A stretch of DNA of 64,000 bases, taken from NCBI RefSeq assembly GCF_000687935.1, contig NZ_JHZZ01000001.1, forward strand, positions 2,986,001 to 3,050,000, given 5' to 3'. Below, in pieces: positions 18,195-26,718 of this stretch. Numbering within the stretch: position 1 is the stretch's first letter; the number at the start of each line of letters is the position of its first letter. Origin of the DNA: Polaribacter sp. Hel_I_88 (GTDB lineage Bacteria > Bacteroidota > Bacteroidia > Flavobacteriales > Flavobacteriaceae). A program made the position numbers and the translations under genes. A model generated the notes under the pieces. It ran no database searches and was not told the DNA's origin. It was given only the letters and a program-made list of their open reading frames with translations.

Positions 18195-18401
18195 TTATTT
18201 CCCAGTATTGTTTTGGCTATCTATTAACAAGTCTTTTGCATTTATTTGGAGTATTTCAGCTATTTTGTACAAGTCTTGTATACTTGGTTGTCTTATGTTT
18301 CTTGCGTATTCATTAATGGTTGGGTAACTTTTGTCCATTTTTTCTGCAAGCCACTTTTGGCTAATTCCTTTTTCTTTTAAAACTTCTTTTATTCGGTTCA
18401 T
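18195..18401 (-). CDS. XRE-family HTH regulator of the RM operon
   Basis: A 68-aa Cro/C1-type helix-turn-helix protein: VLKEKGISQKWLAEKMDKSYPTINEYARN is the DNA-binding unit, followed by IQDLYKIAEILQINAKDLL. It is the first gene of the restriction operon, 1 base from mod, so it is a good candidate for a controller (C) protein that times modification before restriction. It could equally be autoregulatory only. The length is right for an intact single-domain XRE protein. Confidence 0.88.
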   Translation of the reverse strand: MNRIKEVLKEKGISQKWLAEKMDKSYPTINEYARNIRQPSIQDLYKIAEILQINAKDLLIDSQNNTGK

Positions 18402-18728
18402 GTTAAACCTTTTTTATGATTTGGGCAGAAAGATAGTAAAAATGATTGTCTTGTAATTAAAATATTCATTGTATTATCAATAGTAATTATAAAAACAAAC
18501 AGAATTAAAAAAAGTATTTTGTAACTATTTCAAAATCATTCTGATAAAAAAAATAAATTACTTCAATTTTAAGAAGATTAGATACACAAAACAAAAATTT
18601 CCTAAAACAAATAGACATCGTATTTAAAAACCTGTTAAAAGTCTAAAAATCAAATGTCTAAATCGTTCATCAACAGTTGAAAATAATACCAAAACAAAAA
18701 CCATCAACCTAAAAAAGTATAAAAACCC
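18402..18728. other. divergent intergenic region, RM operon / leu operon
   Basis: AT-rich spacer between the divergently transcribed restriction operon and leucine operon. A near-match to the -7 box (TATCTTTC on the minus strand, about 18430) could serve the XRE gene. I see no leader peptide, T-box or obvious attenuator before leuC. Confidence 0.4.
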
Positions 18729-18736
18729 TAATTTTG
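18729..18736 (+). promoter_or_regulatory. -7 promoter box of leuC
   Basis: TAATTTTG matches TAnnTTTG, 36 bases before the ATG at 18773. It supports that start over the in-frame GTG at 18734, which would overlap the box. Confidence 0.45.
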
Positions 18737-18772
18737 GTAGCTGATATTAAAAATCGAAAAAAAGATACAAAA

Positions 18773-20170
18773 ATGGCAAAGACATTATTTGATAAAGTTT
18801 GGGATTCTCATGTAGTTCGTAGTATAAAAGACGGACCAGATGTGTTTTTTATAGACCGTCATTTTATTCATGAAGTTACAAGTCCTGTTGCTTTTTTAGG
18901 ATTGGAAAGCAGAAACAATGCTGTACTATATCCAGAACGCACATTTGCAACAGCAGATCATAATACACCAACCATCAATCAGCATTTGCCTGTAGAAGAT
19001 CCTTTGTCTGCAAATCAGTTAAACGCTTTAGAAAGTAATGCTAAAAAGCACGGAATTTCGCATTGGGGTTTAGGTGATAAAAACAACGGAATTGTACATG
19101 TTGTTGGGCCAGAAAACGGAATTACATTACCTGGAGCAACGATTGTTTGTGGAGATTCTCACACATCTACTCATGGTGCTTTTGGTGCAATTGCATTTGG
19201 TATTGGAACATCTGAAGTAGAAATGGTGTTGTCTACACAATGTATTATGCAGCCAAAACCAAAATCGATGCGAATTAACGTAAACGGAAAATTAGGGTTG
19301 GGCGTTACTCCAAAAGATGTGGCTTTGTATATTATTTCTCAACAAACCACTTCTGGAGCTACAGGTTATTTTGTAGAATATGCAGGCGAAGTTTTTGAAG
19401 ACATGTCTATGGAAGGTAGAATGACAGTTTGTAATTTATCGATAGAAATGGGTGCAAGAGGAGGAATGATTGCTCCAGATGCTAAAACATACGAATATTT
19501 AAAAGGACGTTCTCAAACTCCTAAAGGAGAAGCTTGGGACAAAGCCATGAACTATTGGCAGACTTTATATACAGAAGACGATGCTGTTTTTGATCAGGAA
19601 TTTACCTATCAAGCATCAGACATTGAGCCAATGATTACTTATGGAACCAACCCAGGAATGGGAATGGGTGTTACAAAATCGATTCCGATTGCAGAAAGTT
19701 TAAAAGGAGGAGTGGAAACTTACAAAAAATCTTTAGGATATATGTCTTTTAATGAAGGCGATTCTATGATTGGCAAACCCATTGATTTTGTGTTTTTAGG
19801 TTCTTGTACCAATGGTAGAATTGAAGATTTTAGAGGTTTTTGTTCTATTGTAAAAGGAAGAAAAAAAGCTGATAATGTTACAGCTTGGTTAGTGCCAGGT
19901 TCTCATAAAGTGGTCGATCAAATTAAAGCAGAAGGTTTAGATAAAATTATTTCAGACGCAGGTTTTGTGTTAAGAGAACCAGGTTGCTCTGCTTGTTTGG
20001 CAATGAATGATGATAAAATTCCAGCAGGGAAATTATCGGTTTCAACATCGAACAGAAATTTTGAAGGAAGACAAGGTCCAGGTTCTAGAACGCTTTTAGC
20101 AAGTCCATTAGTGGCAGCAGCCTCTGCAGTTAGTGGAGTGGTTACAGATCCTAGAACGCTTCTTGTATAG
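18773..20170 (+). CDS. leuC: 3-isopropylmalate dehydratase large subunit
   Basis: A 465-aa aconitase-family protein that, with LeuD, isomerises 2-isopropylmalate to 3-isopropylmalate in leucine synthesis. The [4Fe-4S] ligands are recognisable in [14 protein letters not shown] and in [14 protein letters not shown]; the substrate-binding segment [16 protein letters not shown] is intact. The start at [15 protein letters not shown] is chosen because this is the normal LeuC N-terminus and the -7 box lies upstream of it. It is the first gene of leuCD-leuA-leuB. Confidence 0.97.
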   Translation: MAKTLFDKVWDSHVVRSIKDGPDVFFIDRHFIHEVTSPVAFLGLESRNNAVLYPERTFATADHNTPTINQHLPVEDPLSANQLNALESNAKKHGISHWGLGDKNNGIVHVVGPENGITLPGATIVCGDSHTSTHGAFGAIAFGIGTSEVEMVLSTQCIMQPKPKSMRINVNGKLGLGVTPKDVALYIISQQTTSGATGYFVEYAGEVFEDMSMEGRMTVCNLSIEMGARGGMIAPDAKTYEYLKGRSQTPKGEAWDKAMNYWQTLYTEDDAVFDQEFTYQASDIEPMITYGTNPGMGMGVTKSIPIAESLKGGVETYKKSLGYMSFNEGDSMIGKPIDFVFLGSCTNGRIEDFRGFCSIVKGRKKADNVTAWLVPGSHKVVDQIKAEGLDKIISDAGFVLREPGCSACLAMNDDKIPAGKLSVSTSNRNFEGRQGPGSRTLLASPLVAAASAVSGVVTDPRTLLV

Positions 20171-20270
20171 TTTGCAGTTTACAGTGGCAGTTCACAGTCC
20201 AAAAACTTGTAAAAATAAAATATTTTATAAAAATTAAATAAGTACTGCCAACTGATACTGGCAACTGAAT
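20171..20270. repeat. dispersed CAGT-rich repeats in the leuC-leuD spacer
   Basis: Two runs, 20171-20200 (GCAGTTTACAGTGGCAG) and 20241-20270 (ACTGCCAACTGATACTGGCA), in opposite orientation and of the same family as 8589-8630 and 36069-36100. They can pair imperfectly and form a hairpin within the operon. Confidence 0.5.
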
Positions 20271-20283
20271 ACTAAAAAAAAAA

Positions 20284-20883
20284 ATGGCATACGATAAATT
20301 TACAACGCTAACAAGTACAGCATATCCATTACCAATTGAGAATGTAGATACAGATCAAATAATTCCTGCTCGATTTTTAAAAGCGACAGAACGTGTTGAT
20401 TTTGATACCAACTTTTTTAGAGATTGGAGATACAACCAAGATGGAACACCAAAAGCAGATTTTCCTTTAAACAAAGAAATTTATGCAGGTTCTAAAATTT
20501 TGGTAGGTGGTAGAAACTTCGGTTCAGGTTCTTCAAGAGAACATGCAGCTTGGTCTGTGTATGATTTTGGATTACGTTGTGTAATTTCATCGGCTTTTGC
20601 AGATATTTTTAAGAACAACTGTTTAAATGTTGGGGTTTTGCCTGTACAAGTTTCTGAAGGTTTTGCAGATCAATTATTTGATGCAATTATGGCAGATCCA
20701 AAAACGGAAATCAAGGTTGATTTACCAAACCAAACAGTTACTTTAGTTGCAACTGGTGCTTCAGAATCTTTTGAGATTAATACCTATAAAAAAGACAATA
20801 TGCTAAATGGTTTTGATGATATTGATTATCTAAAAAACATTGAAAACGAAATTGTTGATTTTGCAAAAACAAGACCTTTTTAA
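20284..20883 (+). CDS. leuD: 3-isopropylmalate dehydratase small subunit
   Basis: A 199-aa swivelling domain partner of LeuC. Diagnostic segments are PIENVDTDQIIPARFLK near the N-terminus, the substrate loop GGRNFGSGSSREHAAW and SAFADIFKNNCLNVG. Length and motifs are normal for the family. It follows leuC on the same strand after a repeat-containing spacer of 113 bases, so it is probably part of the same transcript. Confidence 0.97.
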   Translation: MAYDKFTTLTSTAYPLPIENVDTDQIIPARFLKATERVDFDTNFFRDWRYNQDGTPKADFPLNKEIYAGSKILVGGRNFGSGSSREHAAWSVYDFGLRCVISSAFADIFKNNCLNVGVLPVQVSEGFADQLFDAIMADPKTEIKVDLPNQTVTLVATGASESFEINTYKKDNMLNGFDDIDYLKNIENEIVDFAKTRPF

Positions 20884-20893
20884 AACAAAAAGT

Positions 20894-20982
20894 CTTCGAC
20901 AAGCTCAGACTGACATATAGAATTTTAATTTCCTTTTAGGATTAAATTTAAAACTAAGAATGTCACACTGAGCTTGTCGAAG
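20894..20982. repeat. inverted pair of the CTTCGACAAGCTCAG repeat
   Basis: The left arm at 20894-20915 (CTTCGACAAGCTCAG + ACTGACA) and the right arm at 20961-20982 (TGTCACACTGAGCTTGTCGAAG) match at 20 of 22 positions when one is inverted, with a 45-base loop. They lie between leuD and the leuA-like gene. The same word occurs singly at 9356-9384 and 44477-44505. Confidence 0.75.
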
Positions 20983-21019
20983 TAATTTTAAGTAAAAACT
21001 CAATTACTTTTCATAAAGA

Positions 21020-22540
21020 ATGACCAAGAGAAAGATTGAAATAATGGATACCACATTGCGTGATGGAGAACAAACATCAGGTGTGTCTTTTTCGGTTTCA
21101 GAAAAACTAACCATTGCAAAATTACTAGTATTAGAATTAAAAGTAGATCGTTTAGAAATTGCTTCTGCAAGAGTTTCTGAAGGCGAATTGCAAGCTGTTA
21201 AAAAAATTACGGCTTGGGCTTTAGAACATCATAATATCGATAAAATAGAGGTGTTAACCTTTGTTGATGGAGGAAAATCCATTGATTGGATGTTAGATGC
21301 TGGTGCCAAAGTTCAGAACTTACTAACCAAAGGTTCATTAAATCACTTAAAATATCAACTTAAAAAAACACCAGAACAACATTTTTCAGATATCAAAGCA
21401 ACCATAGATTTAGCTGCAAAAAACGATATTAAAACAAACGTATATTTAGAAGATTGGAGCAATGGAATGCGAAATTCTAAAGACTATGTTTTTGAATATT
21501 TAGACTTTTTAGTTACACAAAAAATAGAACGCATTTTATTACCAGATACTTTAGGAATTTTAACTCCCGAAGAAACATTTTTATATATTGATGAAGTTCG
21601 AACAAAATATCCAGAAATTCATATTGATTTTCATGGACATAATGATTACGATTTAGGAGTTGCCAATGTTATGGAAGCTGTAAAAGCTGGTGCAAATGGT
21701 TTGCATTTAACCATCAATGGAATGGGAGAACGTGCAGGAAATGCGCCAATGGCTAGTGTTTTAGCGGTTATTAAAGATTTTTTGGTTGATGTAAAAATTA
21801 CAACAAACGAAAAAGCTTTGCACAAAGTTAGCAAGTTAGTGGAAACTTTTTCAGGATTTAGAATTCCTGTAAATAAACCTGTTGTTGGTGCCAATGTGTT
21901 TACACAAACTGCAGGAATTCATGCAGATGGAGATAACAAACACAATTTATATTTCAACGATTTAATGCCAGAACGTTTTGGTAGAAAACGTAAATATGCT
22001 TTAGGAAAAACATCTGGAAAAGCAAACATTCAAAAGAATTTACAAGATTTGGGCATCAGCTTAAATGATGATGAATTAAAAAAAGTTACCCAAAGAATTA
22101 TAGAATTAGGAGATAAAAAAGAGGTGGTTTCTCAAGATGATTTGCCTTATATTATTTCTGATGTTTTAGATTCTGATACTATTGAAAAACGTGTTGTTGT
22201 AGAAAATTATGTGTTAGGTCATGCAAAAGGCATGAAGCCATCAACAACGTTACAATTAATTGTGGAAGGTGTTTTATATGAAGCGCATGCACAAGGAGAT
22301 GGACAATTTGATGCTTTTATGAATGCATTAAAAAAGTTGTACAAAACACATAGTAAAAAAGAATTACCAGCGTTGATAGATTATGCAGTTCGAATTCCTC
22401 CAGGAAGTCATTCTGATGCTTTGTGTGAGACCATCATCACTTGGAAAAAAGAAAAGAACGAATTTATTACTCGTGGTTTAGATTCAGATCAAACAGTATC
22501 TGCGATTAAAGCTACAGAGAAAATGTTGAATATAATATAG
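21020..22540 (+). CDS. leuA: 2-isopropylmalate synthase / citramalate synthase family enzyme
   Basis: A 506-aa DRE-TIM metallolyase. The N-terminal motif is MDTTLRDGEQTSGVSFS and the metal-binding motif is FHGHNDYDLGVANVMEAV. The catalytic barrel spans about 1-270, a linker with AGIHADG follows, and the C-terminal (about 380-506) is a LeuA-type regulatory domain. It condenses acetyl-CoA with a 2-oxo acid. The position between leuD and leuB favours 2-isopropylmalate synthase, but sequences of this form are close to citramalate and homocitrate synthases, so substrate specificity is not certain. Confidence 0.85.
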   Translation: MTKRKIEIMDTTLRDGEQTSGVSFSVSEKLTIAKLLVLELKVDRLEIASARVSEGELQAVKKITAWALEHHNIDKIEVLTFVDGGKSIDWMLDAGAKVQNLLTKGSLNHLKYQLKKTPEQHFSDIKATIDLAAKNDIKTNVYLEDWSNGMRNSKDYVFEYLDFLVTQKIERILLPDTLGILTPEETFLYIDEVRTKYPEIHIDFHGHNDYDLGVANVMEAVKAGANGLHLTINGMGERAGNAPMASVLAVIKDFLVDVKITTNEKALHKVSKLVETFSGFRIPVNKPVVGANVFTQTAGIHADGDNKHNLYFNDLMPERFGRKRKYALGKTSGKANIQKNLQDLGISLNDDELKKVTQRIIELGDKKEVVSQDDLPYIISDVLDSDTIEKRVVVENYVLGHAKGMKPSTTLQLIVEGVLYEAHAQGDGQFDAFMNALKKLYKTHSKKELPALIDYAVRIPPGSHSDALCETIITWKKEKNEFITRGLDSDQTVSAIKATEKMLNII

Positions 22541-22544
22541 TTGA

Positions 22545-22704
22545 TAGTCTTTAGTCGTTAGTTGGTAGAAGTCATACTATCGTCTAAAGTCTAAAGAATA
22601 CTAACTTAAAAGTTGAATGTAATATAAAAATTAGTCTTTAGACGTTATACTTTAGTTGGTAGAACTCATACTAACGTCTAAAGTCTAGAGACTACAAACT
22701 TAAA
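22545..22704. repeat. duplicated hairpin-forming spacer before leuB
   Basis: Two diverged head-to-tail copies of a roughly 70-base unit, about 22545-22611 and 22632-22704, share CATACTA(T/A)CGTCTAAAGTCTA and AGTTGGTAGAA. The second copy has an 11-bp stem, TTTAGACGTTA (22637-22647) with TAACGTCTAAA (22672-22682). It lies between two genes of one operon. Confidence 0.7.
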
Positions 22705-22706
22705 AT

Positions 22707-23762
22707 ATGAAATTAAATATCGCATTATTAGCAGGAGATGGAATTGGTCCTGAAGTAATAGACCAAGCAGTAAAAGTATCAGATGCTATTGCAAAGAAAT
22801 TCAATCATGAAATTACTTGGAAACCAGCTTTAACTGGAGCAGCAGCCATTGATGCTGTTGGAGAACCTTATCCAGATTCTACACACGAAATTTGTGCGTC
22901 TTCAGATGCAGTTTTATTTGGAGCTATTGGGCATCCAAAGTTTGATAATGATCCATCAGCAAAAGTTCGTCCAGAGCAAGGATTGTTAAAAATGCGTAAA
23001 AAATTAGGGTTGTTTGCCAATGTTCGTCCTACGTTTACATTTCCTTCTTTGTTAGATAAATCGCCTTTAAAAAGAGAACGCATTGAAGGAACTGATTTGG
23101 TTTTTTTACGTGAATTAACAGGAGGAATTTATTTTGGTGAAAAGGGTAGAAGAGATGATGGAGAAACTGCTTTTGACAATTGTGTGTACACAAGAGCTGA
23201 AGTAATTCGTTTGGCAAAAAAAGGTTTTGAATTGGCAATGACGCGTTCTAAAAAATTATGTTGTGTAGATAAAGCTAATGTTTTAGAAACATCAAGATTA
23301 TGGAGAGAAACTGTGCAAGCAATGGAAAAAGACTATCCAGAAGTAGCCGTTTCTTATGAGTTTGTAGATGCAGTAGCTATGCGTTTAGTTCAATGGCCAA
23401 ATAGTTATGATGTTTTAATTACTGAGAATTTATTCGGCGATATTTTAACAGATGAAGCATCTGTGATTTCAGGTTCTATGGGTTTAATGCCAAGTGCTTC
23501 TTTAGGTTCTGATATTGGTTTGTTTGAGCCAATACATGGTTCTTATCCACAAGCAACAGGTTTAAATATTGCAAATCCAATGGCTACAGTTTTATCTGCA
23601 GCAATGATGTTTGAAAACTTTGGTTTGCAAGCAGAAGGAAAAGCTATTAGAGATGCTGTGAACAGTGCTTTAGAAAAAGGAATTGTAACAGAAGATTTAG
23701 CTGATGGTGCAAAAAGTTATGGAACTAAAGAAGTTGGAGATTGGTTAGCAGCCAATATTTAG
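22707..23762 (+). CDS. leuB: 3-isopropylmalate dehydrogenase
   Basis: A 351-aa NAD-dependent beta-decarboxylating dehydrogenase that makes 4-methyl-2-oxopentanoate, the last pathway-specific step before transamination to leucine. Family motifs: LLAGDGIGPEV at the start, FLRELTGGIYFG, the metal-binding Asp pattern NLFGDILTDEASVISGS, and EPIHGSYPQATG near the C-terminus. It is the last gene of the leu cluster and is followed by a strong bidirectional terminator. Confidence 0.97.
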   Translation: MKLNIALLAGDGIGPEVIDQAVKVSDAIAKKFNHEITWKPALTGAAAIDAVGEPYPDSTHEICASSDAVLFGAIGHPKFDNDPSAKVRPEQGLLKMRKKLGLFANVRPTFTFPSLLDKSPLKRERIEGTDLVFLRELTGGIYFGEKGRRDDGETAFDNCVYTRAEVIRLAKKGFELAMTRSKKLCCVDKANVLETSRLWRETVQAMEKDYPEVAVSYEFVDAVAMRLVQWPNSYDVLITENLFGDILTDEASVISGSMGLMPSASLGSDIGLFEPIHGSYPQATGLNIANPMATVLSAAMMFENFGLQAEGKAIRDAVNSALEKGIVTEDLADGAKSYGTKEVGDWLAANI

Positions 23763-23778
23763 TCAAATTATATAAAGT

Positions 23779-23826
23779 AAAAATGCGTTAAATTTATATT
23801 TTAGAATATGAATTTAGCGCATTTTT
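23779..23826. terminator. bidirectional terminator between leuB and the aminotransferase gene
   Basis: Stem AAAAATGCGTTAAATT (23779-23794) with AATTTAGCGCATTTTT (23811-23826), one G-U pair, flanked by A and T runs so that it can work for the convergent genes on both strands. Confidence 0.88.
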
Positions 23827-23840
23827 TTTGAAAAGTAGTT

Positions 23841-25028
23841 TTAAGAAACTTCCTCTATAACTTCTAAAATTAGTTGACAACCTTCTATCAATTCTTCATC
23901 AGAAATGGTTAGTGGAGGTGTAATTCTCATGGCTTTTGGTTCAAATAACAAGAAGAATAAAATTAAGCCTCTGTCTAAACATTTTAGAACAATTTTTGCA
24001 GCTAATTCTGGCGATTCAACAATAGCAGCCAACATTAAACCTTTTCCTCGTATTTCTGTTATGACTGGATGTTGTAAGTGTTTTCTAATGATTTTTTCTT
24101 TGCGCAAACTTTCAGAAAGATACTGTTTGTCTAAAATTTCTGTAACAGTTGCCAAAGCAGCAGCAGCAATTATGGGATGCCCAGCAAAGGTAGAAATATG
24201 ACCAAGTTTAGGATTGTCTTTTAGCAAACTCATATGTTCTGAAGATGCTATAAAAGCGCCAATTGGCATTCCACCACCCAAACCTTTTCCTGTAATTATA
24301 ATATCTGGCACAACATTATAATTTTTAAATCCCCAAAAAGTTCCTGTTCGTCCAATTCCTGTTTGAATTTCATCTAAAATTAACAACGCTCCAACTTCTT
24401 GGCAACGTTTTTTTACTTTGGATAAATACCCATTTTGAGGCTCAATAAAACCTGCTCCACCTTGAATGGTTTCTAAAATTACTGCTGCAGTATTTGTGGT
24501 GATTTGTTGCAAGCAAAATTCACAATTAAAAGCAATAAATTTTGTGCCAGGAATTAAAGGTCTAAAAGCTGCGTTTTGTCTTTCAACACCAGAAACGCTC
24601 ATGGCACCCATTGTATTTCCATGATAGGAATTTTTTGCGGCTATAATTTCTGATCTATTGGTAACTCTTTTTGCTAATTTTAAAGCACCTTCTGTAGCTT
24701 CTGTTCCAGAATTTGTAATATAAACAGCTTGTAAATTTTCAGGTAATGTTGATGCTAGTAGTTTGCATAAATCAACTTGAGGCTGTTGAATAAATTCGCC
24801 ATAAACCATTACATGTGCGTATGTATCAACTTGATTTTTAATAGCTTCAGATACTTTTGGGTGATTGTGTCCTAAACTATTGGCAGAAACGCCTGCAACA
24901 AAATCTAAATATTTTTTTCCAGAAGTATCGTAGATGTAACTTCCTTTTGCGTGAGAAACTTCTAAGGCAAATGGATGAGAAGAAGTTTGTGCTTGATATT
25001 GATAAAAATCGGCTTTTAAATTACTCAT
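23841..25028 (-). CDS. class III aminotransferase, acetylornithine aminotransferase-like
   Basis: A 395-aa PLP enzyme. Visible motifs: LDFVAGVSANSLGHNHPKV, the cofactor-binding ITNSGTEATEGALKLAKR, the metal-free class III pattern LLILDEIQTGIGRTG, and the Schiff-base Lys in DIIITGKGLGGGMPIGA. The C-terminal region ends LTISDEELIEGCQLI. It transfers an amino group from an omega-amino acid (ornithine-like) to 2-oxoglutarate; the exact substrate is not determinable here. It overlaps the end of the LptA-like gene by 8 bases, so translation is probably coupled to it. Confidence 0.9.
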   Translation of the reverse strand: MSNLKADFYQYQAQTSSHPFALEVSHAKGSYIYDTSGKKYLDFVAGVSANSLGHNHPKVSEAIKNQVDTYAHVMVYGEFIQQPQVDLCKLLASTLPENLQAVYITNSGTEATEGALKLAKRVTNRSEIIAAKNSYHGNTMGAMSVSGVERQNAAFRPLIPGTKFIAFNCEFCLQQITTNTAAVILETIQGGAGFIEPQNGYLSKVKKRCQEVGALLILDEIQTGIGRTGTFWGFKNYNVVPDIIITGKGLGGGMPIGAFIASSEHMSLLKDNPKLGHISTFAGHPIIAAAALATVTEILDKQYLSESLRKEKIIRKHLQHPVITEIRGKGLMLAAIVESPELAAKIVLKCLDRGLILFFLLFEPKAMRITPPLTISDEELIEGCQLILEVIEEVS

Positions 25029-26646
25029 TATTTTGCAACGTTGAAACTTTCTTTTTCTCTTGACTAATTACCGCTGATTTTTTTAAAGATTTATTTTTTA
25101 ACGGTGGTTTTTCTCCATCATTTTTATCTTTGATAAAAATATCCTCCATTTTTTTAGGTTGTTCATCTTCTCTCCAAATAAAATCTTTTAGTTTTCTATC
25201 TTCATCAGGATACATAGAAGGAGGATAGGTTTTACCTTCTGAAGCTTTTAAATATTTAATGGATTCAATTTCACCTTTATCAAAAACAAATTCAATATTG
25301 CTAGAGATTTCTTTGGTGATGGTTTCTAAAACACCAGTCTCTTCGTTTCTATTGAAATAAACAGATTCTGCATTTCCTGCTACAAACAATGTTTTGAGCT
25401 TGTTTTCTAAAAATTTTCCATACATATTCCTACCTTTTATTTGGTTGAAATTGTCTTTAGATAATGAATCTTTAGAAATGATAAACGCATTGTTAAAAAC
25501 CTTTAAAGAATCTAGTTTTTCAGTTTCTGTATTAGACTGTAGATAAATACTATCGCCCGTAATTTGATTTTGATCCGACCAAATTACAGGATCTCTGTAC
25601 ATTTTTGTATAACCAGTTGTTTGGTTTGTGTGGATAGAATCGCACTTTCCTTGCAAATCCGATTTAAATATTTTTACATTGTGATAGGTTCTTACAATTC
25701 GTTTTTTTGGTTTCCCAGTAACCAACAAAGTATCACCATGAATAAACATGGAATCTTTATCAATAATTGAAATAGCAACCGCTTTTTTAATGATGTATAA
25801 GGAATCTTTTAATTCATAAAGTTCAGCATAATTTCCTCTAGAAATAAAATTTTGAACAGTATCAATAATTTGAATATTGTTAGTGGCAGATGCAAAACCT
25901 CTTTTTTTATCATAATACAAACTATCACCTTCAATTGTTCTTTCTTCAGAATATATTTTTGCGTTGTCTAAAAAATAGGAAATATCGGTTTTGGTATCAT
26001 AAAACCCTTTTTCGCAATAAATTTTGTTTTTGTTTTGTGTGTTTGTAATTGTTGATGGTCCATACAAATACGTGTGCCCAGTTTCTGTATAATAATTTAA
26101 ATGATTGGACTCTAAATTATGTTCAGGATTTACAACTGTAACTCTTGTAGTGGCAATAAATTTTTTATCCTCTAAATAATAATTTCCGTATTTACTTTTT
26201 AAGGTATTGGTTTCGTCTTTTATAGTAGCATAACTTTGGTAATACAGCTTTTGATTAATTCTGTCAAACTGTAAAGTATCAGTTGTTAACGTCATTGTTG
26301 GATCTTTCAAAACTACGTTTCCCCAAGAAAGTGCTTGTTTAGCATTCGCATCATAGTCTGCATAATCACTTGTTTGGGTAATGGTATCTCCTTGTTTGAT
26401 AAAAACGTTTCCAATTGCTTTAAAAAAGTTTTCTTTTCTGTAATATAAAGCTTGTTGGCAAGTTAAATCAATCCCTTCATGATTCATTTGTACATTTCCA
26501 ATCAGTACAGTTGCTCCAGGATATTTTTCTTCGTCAGCTTCTTGAATTTCAGCTTTGTATTCGATTTTTCTAGTTCCTTTCTCTTCTGTTTGAGAAAAAG
26601 AAAATAATGCAGAAAAAGTTAGCAATAAAAAAAAGATTCTTTTCAA
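25021..26646 (-). CDS. OstA/LptA-like protein
   Basis: A 541-aa periplasmic protein made of repeated beta strands of the OstA/LptA type: VLIGNVQMNHEGIDLTCQQALYY, KAIGNVFIKQGDTITQTSDYADYDANAKQALSWGNVVL, and many later units. LptA-type proteins form the periplasmic bridge for lipopolysaccharide transport. The chosen start is the TTG at 26646, which gives a clean signal peptide, MKRIFFLLLTFSALFSFSQ. It also lies 16 bases after a -7 box; a longer version from a TTG at 26691 would contain that promoter. The C-terminus is rich in Lys (PPLKNKSLKKSAV) and overlaps the aminotransferase gene. Confidence 0.82.
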   Translation of the reverse strand: MKRIFFLLLTFSALFSFSQTEEKGTRKIEYKAEIQEADEEKYPGATVLIGNVQMNHEGIDLTCQQALYYRKENFFKAIGNVFIKQGDTITQTSDYADYDANAKQALSWGNVVLKDPTMTLTTDTLQFDRINQKLYYQSYATIKDETNTLKSKYGNYYLEDKKFIATTRVTVVNPEHNLESNHLNYYTETGHTYLYGPSTITNTQNKNKIYCEKGFYDTKTDISYFLDNAKIYSEERTIEGDSLYYDKKRGFASATNNIQIIDTVQNFISRGNYAELYELKDSLYIIKKAVAISIIDKDSMFIHGDTLLVTGKPKKRIVRTYHNVKIFKSDLQGKCDSIHTNQTTGYTKMYRDPVIWSDQNQITGDSIYLQSNTETEKLDSLKVFNNAFIISKDSLSKDNFNQIKGRNMYGKFLENKLKTLFVAGNAESVYFNRNEETGVLETITKEISSNIEFVFDKGEIESIKYLKASEGKTYPPSMYPDEDRKLKDFIWREDEQPKKMEDIFIKDKNDGEKPPLKNKSLKKSAVISQEKKKVSTLQNNE

Positions 26647-26662
26647 AAGATTTGTTTTGCGA

Positions 26663-26670
26663 CAAAAATA
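26663..26670 (-). promoter_or_regulatory. -7 promoter box of the OstA-like gene
   Basis: On the minus strand this is TATTTTTG, a TAnnTTTG match. It indicates that the OstA-like gene and the aminotransferase can be transcribed separately from the rrf2 operon upstream, and it favours the TTG start at 26646. Confidence 0.5.
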
Positions 26671-26718
26671 ATGAAAAGAATATTGTTGCAACTTAAATAA
26701 AAGTGAAAGTTGATGATA

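Noticed and set aside
18402-18772. Leader peptide or T-box before leuC
   Set aside because: No run of Leu codons in a small frame, no T-box sequence and no terminator hairpin was found.
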